A stretch of DNA of 64,000 nt from Astropecten irregularis (Eukaryota > Echinodermata > Asteroidea > Paxillosida > Astropectinidae). Shown in pieces: positions 12,301 through 24,300 of the stretch. Under the pieces are notes generated by a model. That model saw only the letters and a list, made by a program, of their open reading frames with translations, was not told the origin of the DNA and did not search any database. The number at the start of each line of letters is the position of its first letter. The first letter of the stretch is position 1. The stretch is taken from the NCBI GenBank assembly GCA_963971285.1, contig OZ020251.1, forward strand, positions 8,308,001 through 8,372,000, given 5' to 3'. A program made the translations under genes and the position numbers.

Positions 12301-15300
12301 GTTTTAAAGGACTGCGGGAGTACATTTCCGTTTCCGTAAGTTACATTTGTACTATGTTACCACTGTGTACAAAGTCAGTTATGTTTATGATTATTACAGT
12401 TGCTTAACTATAAATGTCGTTTCCTTCCTATTATTTTGAAAGACGCAAACATGTCATGTTGAAAAATATTACCAATGGAATGATCTCGATAAGACACGCA
12501 CTTCGAACGCACTTTTTGTTTGTTGAGACCGAAAATTATTAGAGAGAATTTAACAGAATAGGTCGATATAATGCTGCTGAAGCTTATTTTATAACCTATG
12601 ATACCAAGATCTTACCATTACAAACTACTGCTTGGTCTCGGTAGCATATAATCCCACCGTCTTCGTCAATCCGGTAAGAGCAATCAGCCAAACGACTCTC
12701 ATTGCCCAAACACCGGACATCGCTCATAATGTGCACACCACTGATGGATGCAAATACGTTTCGTTTGAAGGAGACGAGGACTCCATTGAAGCCCAGTTGG
12801 TTGCACACTACGTTGGCTTCATTCCAGCTGTTTTCGTCAATACATGTACGGATACCCTTCCACCGGCCTTTTGTGTGAATATCGACTCTGCCCATTTCAT
12901 ATGTCGGTCCGTTGACTAGGCGTACAGGGAATGATGTATCTAGATGCACAAAGAGTTATCAATAACGATTAATTTCTACATTAAATGAAGCTAAGAAAAG
13001 CACCGAGGCGACAGTCTGTGTCATCAGTTCAGAGAAAAATGCACTGATTATTAGGAGGTCTGAATGATTTTTGTTTTTAAACTTGATTCCATAGATCATA
13101 TCGAGGAGCATTAGATCTGAAGTTCAGGCCTGTTGTTGTCATGAGCAAGTTAAAGTGAAGAAAAGCAAATTGTATCTTAATCACGGGATCGAACAGACTT
13201 CAAGTCGAACAAACGCTTGGGATGAACTTATCTAAGAATCCTTTAATTTGCTATGCATAACGAGTTTAATACAGGGGAAGCTTGAATTTTTGAAGTTCCA
13301 TTTTCAGCAGCTCGATATACTTACCAGGTGGTTGGCATATGATCTCTCTTAAACCATAATTCCGCCAATCAACTCTGCCCTGTTCACAGTCAATCAGACG
13401 TCGCTCAGTACCATTACACGTGATATTTGTACGGTACATCACTTGATTGTTTGGTAGAAATTGCACAGAGGACTGGACAGTGTAGCCTTCCTCTCCAAAG
13501 CCGAGCTGACGACAAATGACACTGACATCATTTTGGTCCACTTTAGCATCATTCAGATATCCCCAGTGGTCATTTAAGTACAACTGGAGTAATCCAGATT
13601 TGCTGTTTTGTCCTCCTACCAAGCGAATCTGTGTCCTTTCACCAACTGAAATAAACAAGTAAATTTATAGAATTATACATATATCTATCTACCGTTGTAT
13701 ATTTAAATGTATGAAAATCATACGCATACAAAATGATATTCAGAATTCATTTACAAAGCTGAATGATCATAATCAACGATACAAACTGCATGCCCGTAAA
13801 AATTAGCCTCTTTCCTTTCAAGCATTATTTTCATTCAAATAAAACCCAATTCCTTGGACACTTGGGACACTTTGTAGGTACTTTTTAATTGTCCTACATC
13901 TTGAACTTTAGGCGAAGACTATTCTTAGGAAAGTTGGTAATAACCTTAGAAAAATGGCCTATAAACTGCTTGTCCAGTCAACTTCGTATATCATATGCAC
14001 TTCAAGTGCATCGATCTCCCCAAACTTCGATTTGATATTAATATTTACCTGAGTCTGCTTTTGCACAAACTACTGCACTACGATACTGAGGAATTTTATT
14101 TGTCCAAGGGTTAGTATTCCTCGCATTGTAACTACAATCGGCTAATGTTTCTTCGTCACCAGAGCACCTCCAACCTATCATACGTAAATAGGGATTTTTC
14201 GTTTGCGTATAACCACGCAACTGATCTGTTAATGCCAAACTGGGTCCATGGAATCCCAGCTGCCGACAGACTACGCTGGCCTTATTATTATCCCATTCAG
14301 AGTCTGCAAGCAATCTCCACTGATCCATGAAGAACATCTCTACTAATCCCTGTACTTTTAAGCCCAAAGTAGAATTGCTGCCAACAAGCCGGACCGGGTA
14401 GTATTCCGTGTCTGATGGAAGAAGGCGTGGGGAAGAAGGAGGATTGAGAACATGAATGAGAGATTGGGAATTGAGGAAATTTTCCTGAATGAGGAAAACG
14501 GGAAATTCAACTTATTTCATATACAGGGGTTCCCCGTAAAAGAAATACTTTGTGTCGATAACTATTATATGAAATGCAAACTGTTTGTCACTTAAAGATT
14601 GAAAAAAGTGATACAACTATATGGGTCTTGGCTATCACCATGTAGATATTGAACAAAATTGGACTGAAATTGAGGGGAAACCTAAGACTGAGTTACCCAA
14701 CCTCAAAACATGATTTTCATATTTCTTTTCAAACTCATTATGTGTGTATTGACCACTATGCGTGTTATCCTTGCAAATTTGTTTTTAAGGAGTACTCTTT
14801 CAATTGGTTAATTCTTTGCCAACTTTAGCCCCAATATGCCTAAATTCTACATGGTGATAGCCAAAATATGGTTGTATCCTATAACTTAATCTTGAAGTGA
14901 TAAACAGTTTACTTTGAACAAAATGGTTCCCGACACAGTGTTTACAAACGAAGTAAAGCGCTACACTTATAGTGATAATCTTTGAGTTACTACGTAGGGG
15001 GACTACTGTGCGCTACGTCTGGGTAGCTTGGGCTAGTACATTGGTTGCCATGGGGCAGTGCGTTGAGCGTCTCTGTGCTTTATCTACCAAATATGTATCA
15101 TGTCATGTGACGCGCTCTAAACCAATCACGGGACGGAATTTATACACGAGGTGCTATAAAGATTGTTCATTCCCTTAATTGCACTCTTGTATCTACACAC
15201 CCAACGTGTAACCGTAAAACAATGCAACCGCACAAACCCGTTCATATTAATATAATATTCCAGTTTTAAGGACATTTACTTGAACTTGAACACCAATTTA

Positions 15301-18300
15301 GGACACCGTTGTATGAAAAATATGTTGAAAATAAAATAGATGTGAACGTATACGAAAGCAATATGCTAAGTTTGTTAGGAAGCTCAAATTATGCCTTACT
15401 AAGAGCATTTCATTATGTGCACGTGTGACTTGGGAAAAAGATAAAATTGTCTTACCATGTTGACACATGGCTCCTGCAAGCAAACTGCATGTTGTCAGGA
15501 ATCCAGTGTAGACACAATCAATCAGTCTTTGTTCGTTGCCTGTGCATGCGACCTTTGTCAGATAGTTCAAGTCCTTGGTATCTTCCTCCATATACATGTA
15601 TAGTGTCGAGTTCGGTCCGTGCAGACCGAGTTGTCGACACACGACGCTAGTATCGAGTTGATCCCAGCCATCAGAACACACTGTTCCCCACTGACCATTG
15701 AAGAAGATTTCTACCCAGCCATTGCTACTGGATGTACCACCAACAAGTCTGATTGGAAAGTCATCTCCTGAAACACCAATTAAAAGTTGCAAAGTGAGTG
15801 AAATGAAATAAAACAGATTTCTAGAAAACATTTTCTAGAAAATTCTTTCCTGCAATACACCAAGGAGACGATAGTCGATTCTGAAGTGGAATGATGTTGC
15901 AGTTAACAAAAAAAGGAATTCAGAGAGATTGTACAATCTCAGCAAAAAGAGTGTTCCCTATCGTTAGCTCGATAGATTAATGATTACCGCCAATAAATCA
16001 ATTCCCGTTGGTTGGCAGGGTGGATTAACTGCAAACGGATCTAGATAACTACATAAAACATTGTTTGTCGAATTTAAAGAAGTTTTATATCACGATATTC
16101 TTGGGATACGTTTCCACTCTGAAAATGTCAATTCAATTCATAAGCAAGGAACCAAACGTCCATGTAAGGTTGGTGTTCCACAATAACACAAACGTTTGTT
16201 AAGACTGAATGGCCACAAAATTTACACAAATGTACATTGCATGCATTTTTTTAATGCTGATATTTAAAGATTCATTTGCGCCAATGTCGATAGGTTTCAA
16301 TTTGTGTATAAGTACAAAACCTTCCAGTTTTCGGAGGGTGGCCTTACCTGCATCACAGAATACAGCAGCCAAATGAAGTATGCATAAATCTACTCCCCAG
16401 TGATCTACATCACAGTTTGTGAGATTAGCTTCTGTGCCATTACAGTTGATGTTGTCGATGGCGTGATAGCGATTCGACATTTCATCACGCAATCTAGTAA
16501 GAGACACGCCCCTTCCGAAGTACCCTAGTTGTCGACAAATGACGTTAACTGCTTCTTTACTCAAACCATCGTTACTGGCACACACATATGCCCAGTAGCC
16601 ATTCAAAAACACCTGCACTATTCCACCGGTAGGGTAAGATCCAGAAACCAATCTTATTGGATGGTCGTCAACTTGAAATAGGAAATAGGAGACACAAAAT
16701 GTGAGGAATAGAAAATGGTTAAGAATATGCATTTCATTGATGTGGGTCTAAAAAAACACCAAGGCTTCAATTAGGCACTTGTATTTTCACAATCGATTCC
16801 AAGAAAACCGTGTTCTTAAACATGAAAGTTAAATCAGTGGATGACTGTAGTATTGTTAAATGCCACTAAGCAATTTAACCTTGTTTTGACTTTTTGTTAG
16901 TCAAGGTATTTAAAACATTATTTGTAAACATTGAGTAATTGTCCAGGTGTGTACACGGCCTGTTGTACGTGTGTTTGGAGCAATGGGACATCCTACAACT
17001 ATCATGGGTGTGATAGAGAATGCGATACGTGTAGAACATTCTGAAATGTTCCATCTATCGGTGTTGAATTTTCTATAAAATGGAGAAGTATATAAAAAGC
17101 TGTGAACCGAGCATCGCTTGAGATTAGTCAATCTGGAGAACATCGATAACATCCCGGCACTTTGTTTTGTTTGTGGAGTGTACCTCTATTAGTTCAACGA
17201 CTGATTGGTCAGGGGTTGGAAGTCAGAACTTTGTCACTGGAGACGTCGGATCATAGCTGGTCGTCGCATTTCTCATAGTGTAATTGGTAGCGATATACAC
17301 ACCAGGTCGCAAGTCACTTTAGGATCAAAATGTTTAAAGGAAAAAATGTTTTGGGTTTCCGAGCACTTTTTTGAGCGTTTTTGAGCACTATAATTCCCAA
17401 AGGTTTATTATTTTCATGTAGGCCTATTATGCTGTATCAGACAGAGTGTGCGCGCTGCTCTGTGACCTTAACCAATTATGTATTATACCCTTAACAAACC
17501 CTACAAAACAACTGCTTATTGTATAGTCATGAAATAGCAAAATAGACTGGAACTTACCTACATTACACATGACACTGATATCCTCGTATCCCCCAGTTTG
17601 CCATGAACTTTCCACTCGTAGGTTCTTACATTCAGACAAGTGTTCTTCATCGCCATTGCATACTATGCTGCTTTGATAATATGGCCCACGACTCCAGCCA
17701 AAGAAGGACTTATGGACCGTGATATTGGGTCCGATGAAGCCAAGTTGTCGACAAACTACACTGGTTGCAGCATCGTCCCAGCCCGAGTCAGTGATGCCAA
17801 CCCACTGACCATTGACGAACATCTCCAACCTCCCCTGATTCTCAGATAATCCAGCAGTAAGTCGAACAGACAAGAAATCGCCATTACTATCTGTAGCAAG
17901 TATAACAAAACAAAACAGCGAAAGACGTCGGCAGATGAGAGTGCAATTCAGTGGCGTAGCCAGGATTTTTTAATAGGGGGGGCCAACATGCATATTTTTG
18001 CCAATACCGGCTTGACCAGGCCTGCTTATTGGATGCACTAGGCCTACTGAATACGGGCGCCAGCATTGAGGCACGTTGGTGTTGTCTTGGGGGCGGGTAG
18101 GAGGAGGAGCCCTCAGCCTTTTTTTGGGGGGGGGGGGGGGGGAATGAATAGGGGGCCCCTGGCCCCCCTGCCTCCCCCCCCCCCCTGTCTACGCCAGTGG
18201 TGCAATTGCAGCAAAGTGAAATCAATTGTATCTCATCTTTAGCTACGTTTACCGAAATATGAAATGCAAAGGATGTAATCAAATTATGCAATTATGTGCT

Positions 18301-21300
18301 TACATTTTGACAAGCAGCGTTGTTGCCAAGAGTACCTTTGAAAAGTTCAATATGGAATACAAAGCTGCGTTCCTTAAAATAAAACAATGGCTGATGTTTT
18401 ACCTATCTCGCAATGGATTCCCACAAGCAAACAGTCATGCTGGTAGCCTTTTACCCAGCTATACGCAGCACAGTCAGCCAAAGATATCTCGTTTCCGATG
18501 CATTCAGGGTTTTTGAGATTAATCACGTCAAAATATCCAGGGAATCTCGTGAATGCTGCACTGGTTCCATTAAAGCCAAGCTCTCTACACACCACACTAG
18601 CATCTGATAATGTCCAGTTCGCATCACATACAGCTCCCCATTGACCTCTGAACAATACCTCAACATTTCCATTCTCGTCTGATGTCCCACCAGAGAGTCG
18701 AATAGCAAAATCGCCATCTGTGCCGAAATTAACAGCAAAAAAAAAACAAGTAATAAACCTCTGCAAAATACTCATTAGCCAAAATAATTACCTGACATTT
18801 ATACAAATGCTTGGAGTTGGGAGGGCCTGACGCATTTTGAATCTAGCAGGATCTTTCTCAATTGCCTTTGAAAAAGATGCGTCTGGCCCTTCTTACTCAA
18901 AGCATTTTAAAAACAAAAACAAACAGGGACAAAAAACCAAGTATAGAATCATTCCGCAATGTGCTTTCTGCTTGAAATTAGAAATGCAATTTCTTTTAAA
19001 TCTTAACAGGAAGAACACTTCAAAACCCATCCATTTATATTTCTTACCAATCTGACACACAACGCCTGCGTAGTCTGTGTTTGCACAGTACACACCCCAT
19101 CCTGTGAAAGCGCAGTCACTCAGTCGTTTCTCAGTGCCATGACATCGGACATCTCTGATCAGGGCATTCAGACTAAACCCTGCATCGTAGGAATTACTGA
19201 TGACTGAGGTGTTGTGGCCGAGGAAACCAAGCTGTCGACACACCACGCTGGCATCTGTTGGATCCCAACCTTTTCCGCATACAGGACCCCACAGGCCAGA
19301 CAAAAGAATCTCCACCAGTCCCTCATTCTCAGAAGCTTCGCCCACCAGGCGAACTGGAAAATCATCAAGATAGCTCACGTGGGTTGAATACGCCGAATCA
19401 TCTATATCAGAGGCGTTGGCTGCGTCAGGTGATTCCCCAGTATGAGTCGGTTGGCCCAAATCCAATACAGGTGTCTCTGGATCAACTGCCGCTATTGGAT
19501 CATATTCGATGTCTTTGGTATGAACAAAAAGAAAAAGTTATTCATTGCATCACGATCAAGAACAAAAAAATGCCAGGGGCCGATTTCATAAAACTTACGA
19601 CGCGTCGCAGAGTTAAGATGCATCCTTACTCTATGGACTCATCACATCATAGGCGACGCGTCGCTGCTACGACGCGTCGCAAATCGAGTTGCGATGCGTT
19701 GCAGGTCTATAAAATTGGCCCCAGATGCGGGGGAAAGAATAATCAAAATTAATGTATTTTTTTTTTTAATTATTTCGATGGATTTTGATAAATATCATTG
19801 CAGCCACCGTCTAAGTTGTCTTTTCAAAGAATTCAGTTCTTCATTGAATCACGATCGACCGGCCCAGCTGAGGAGCCAGCCAACCAGACAGTCAACCAAT
19901 TACAAACATCATCATCAATCTCATCAATATTGATGGGAAATGTCGCGGCCATGAATTTGGTGAGTGTAAAGCACTAGAGCACTTTGTCATGTTTGTGAAG
20001 TTTAAAAGTGGTGACGTCGTTCAACCGGAAGTTATGCGCCTTTAAAGGATTAATGACGTCAATATTCAAATACTATATACTAGGTAACTATAATGACGTA
20101 CGTCAATGAAAATTGCACAATATCCACACCAGACGCATTTAATCACTTTTACTAACTTTCAGTAATTTATGAAAATCTAACAAGAAATGATCGTCAAGAA
20201 AGTATGAATAAGTAAAGGTAACACAATTTCCTACTTTATCAGTCAGTATACGGATATTGCAATCAGCATGATCAGTTTTGTATTTGACCAGTCACACAAT
20301 TTAGTGTATTTTGAGTATGTCATTGTGTAAGGAGCGATTGATCACATGCGTAATTCCACTACGAAATGATACCCCGCACACCCTGTGGTTGTTCCCACAA
20401 CTACGTGTCTAGCTGCTATTTATTTTTTCCCAAAAACTTGTCAGCAGGACTTCTTCGTGACAATCGCAAGATATTGACATGAAACCTGGTGGGAACTTCG
20501 GTCGGGATATGAAGTTGTTTTAAAAGATTGACGTCATGATTACGTCATCGAGTATCACATTGCACACGTTTTTAGGAAAAACGTTGGTGCTTTTTAACTT
20601 AAGAATCACAGTACATCGATTTTGATACTAACATATTTAATTCAACAGGTAAATCTGCTGTGTACAAAATGAAGTTTAACACTTGAGAACGGAAGGATTT
20701 GGGCACATAAACCCGAGATGGCTGGAAAAAACACAGAGAAGTCTTGGGCTTTCAAAAAGTGTAAACGATGACGTCATGTGGGCTGTATAGCGCCAACTGT
20801 GGTCAACAAAAAATGTATAGTGATTACGTAATCCGAAAGTTTGGTATGTGTCAAGCCCGTATATGCACTGAGATGTTTGTGAAGTTTGAAATCAGTGGCG
20901 TCATTCAACCGGAAGTGTTGCCCTTTTACAGGGGAAATGACGTAATTGTTCAAATACTGTTTACTCGGGAAATACACAACATTCAATGAATATTGCACAA
21001 AAGTTACATTGTACGCATTAAATGACTTCTGCCAACGTTCAGTTGTTAGTGTGAAGAACTACCCAGAAGTTACCATCAAGACAACAGTGCATATAATTTT
21101 TGGAAATGTGACCGACACATATAAACAGTTTGCGCCACATTGTCATTCCCATTGCACAAATCACATTACATCTACATGTGTTCTACACTATCACCCAGTG
21201 CAGGATCGGTAATGATCAGTCACACAATTTAGTGTATTTCAATTATTGTCATTGTACTGTATGAGTGACAAATGAGAACTTCCGCAGCATGTCTTCTGTG

Positions 21301-24300
21301 AAAAGAGACCACGAACACCTAAAGGTTGTGCTCCCACAACCACATGTTAGTTATGTCTGGTAGTTTCATGCTCCCTTGCACGAATCGAATGGAATCTCTG
21401 TATGGATGAGGGAAAAGATGTACAATAAAGGGTTGTTAATTGCTTTGGGATATATCGGGCTTTTCTGAGCTTTTATCATAAATCTTTAAAATAAGAATTA
21501 AATATATTTATGAAATGTATTAGCTTTACATGTTATATCATTTACACAGAGATTTTCACTTCGAGTCACTTTGCAACGGATGTTAGCTCAGTATTTAACG
21601 CACTGTTTTGCTTCCAGAAGGCAGAGAACACATACACGTGTTTCGTGGTCTGCTCGTCTCTGTAGAGCATTTTTCCACTTAGCTTTCTGCAGACGGTAAC
21701 GCGCAGCAGTTTGTCCTGATGTGTAATAGAAAAAACAGCGGGACATGGCTCTACTTGTTTTTAATTAAACGTAGCATGCTGTGCAATAAGTAGCAGATTT
21801 TCGTGGCCAAATCAATTATTTGGCGAAATTGAAGAGGTACTTACGTCTAACGAGGAAAATCAGAAAAACAAAATCAGAAATCAACTGCTTGGAACCAGTC
21901 ATCAACCAATCTAATGGCATGTTATATATCACGAACAGAGAGGAAACTATTGAAAACAAACAGGAACTCGGGACACCCAATCCCTTACTTAAATAACAAT
22001 TATGCAATAAATGAATACGAAAAGAAAGTATATACACGTGCTAGAGAATTCAAGGAAGCTGAACCTGGACCACAAATCACTAATAGAGTGAGCTTGCGGA
22101 GACACCATGTAAAACCTCTTTTAAGGATGTGTGGTTCTGAAAAGAAACGGTGAGAATGATCTCCTGAGGACGGCCAGAGTACACTGGCCGGAACGTCGAG
22201 ATCATACTCAACTATTTTCGTTACGTCTTCGTCAAATGCTTTGACGCATGCTCAGGCAGAGAACCGATAATTTAAAAGTTAAAGCATATAGGGAAGAAAT
22301 CCCCTAATGGCTACTATATCTCTCCATCCGGCCCTAGGCAACAAACTTTAACAATAAAATCAAAAATAGAAAAAAATTTTTCCAAATTATAGTATTGTGG
22401 CGGAAATTAATGTTTTGGGCAGCGGCAGAATCAATTGCTATATACTACAATGAGAAGGAAAGACGGTACTGACGTCTCTTTAAGGATGTATCATACTTTG
22501 GTAAGAGACCAAAAACAGAGATGTTCACAGATTTACGTATAACTTTTATGGTATGAAGATGATGTTAGTAGAAACCTACCGTTACATTTTTTTCCGCCTG
22601 AAATGGTGTATTTATCCAGAAATTAGTAAAACAACGACCGAGAATCTGTTTGATCTTTTAAAAGATCAAAAATAAAAGAGAAAAGACTCAGAAATGTTGT
22701 GTTTTTCTCAAAAAGTGGGCACCGTATGGAATTGAAATTTTCACAGATGACTGTGACTGTATCTTCCTTGATATTTTTTGCCCATGAATCTGTACTTGTT
22801 TGACAAAAACTAAAGTGTGATACTACCTTTAAACAGAAAAATAATCAAGAAATAAAGCTAAAGAAATAGTAATCAACGAAAATAATGAAACCACTTACAT
22901 GTATATAAACATTTTAGAGCTTGAAGGGGCCACGTTTCGTTCCAAGGATCTTTTTTCTAAGGGCTTATTAACGAGCCAGTGTACAAATTGCAAAAGCGTA
23001 AGATAAACCCAGTAAATGGATGACAGTTGTAGAAAAAGGATAGCCTAAGGCTGGAAATTGTAATGAAAACCTTGGAAAAAATTGTCCAAATAATAGTCTG
23101 CTGGTGAACGTGTTTATTTCACGGCCGACTTCTAGAACAAGCTATCATAAAAAATAATGATATATAAATGTACTGAAACTATAGGAAGTCATAATGTTTT
23201 GATCCAAGAAAAAAGTCCGTTGAGGCTGAGATTACGCGTACAATAGCGTAAATGGATGGCATTTGGCGAAATATAAGGCGTCCAGGCCAATAGCAAATCG
23301 CAGTGAGATGAGAAAGGAAACAGGCAATGTCAATGGGAAATGGGCACAGAGAGACAGTGAAGATGATAAAAAAGGAGGCTCTTGTGAAAATAGTAAACCA
23401 GCGCTAGAGAACTCTAGGCCTGTACTGCTTTTACATCTAATTTCAAAAAGGTGGGCAGCTTTCACTACAGTTAGATCTCAAAAGCAAAAGTAAAACATTC
23501 CATGCCAACCATCTAGGTCTATAGCACATTCTCCCAAGCTAGCTCAGCCCATGCTGCTGGCAGGTCGAAAAACCCGAACCTGACACGAAAATTTTATCAT
23601 GCAGGAAAAGTGCAAAGGGAACAGCGAGATCAAAAAAAAAAGATTATCTGTGGTACTTGGCTGGCTAGAGGGGAATCGTCTGTAAATAGTGATGCAAAGT
23701 TGAAATGATCAGAAAGAAATGGATAATTGCGAATAGAAAACTAACAATTAAGAACCGAAAACAGAACTTGTTTTACTCGGGATATATTGACCAGTTTCTA
23801 AACAATTACAAAAAAAAACGATCAGAAATAACAAGAATAATCAGAAACAATTGTGAAAAGGTCATGAATTTTACATTTTAGATGGGCGAATTTAAATCGA
23901 GATGTAAACAGCATGACCATTTCTCTTTTATCATCGAAGTTTGAATGCATCCCATTTAACAAGTGGACGGAATTGTGGGGCTTTTTGACAAATGACTTTG
24001 AGAATGGTATCTATTGTTGTATTGTACTGTGCGCCTCCTACATTTTACCCGTTTCTTAATGTACTTATTGGCTTTTCCGTGTTCAACGGAAAAAGTATTG
24101 TTTTTATTCGGATTTTTGGCTTTTCCGTGTTAAACCGATAAGGTATCTTTTTTGTTCTGATTTAATTTCTTTTTTCTTCTTCTTGAAATGTATACAAAAT
24201 GTATATCCCTATTATTTTTTTTTTACTTGTTTAATGTTGTAACCAACGTGCAATTCAGCTGATGGCTGCAATACGTGTGGCAATAAACCACTAATAATAA

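Noticed and set aside
16199-16732. SRCR domain 4 as a separate secreted single-exon protein starting with a hydrophobic leader
   Set aside because: The hydrophobic leader lies in intron. A good acceptor and phase-1 borders on both sides tie the domain to its neighbours. The same applies to the leader-like start before SRCR 5 at 15831.
17887-18291. 134-codon Pro-rich minus-strand ORF
   Set aside because: Falls inside the hAT MITE with its G/C runs.
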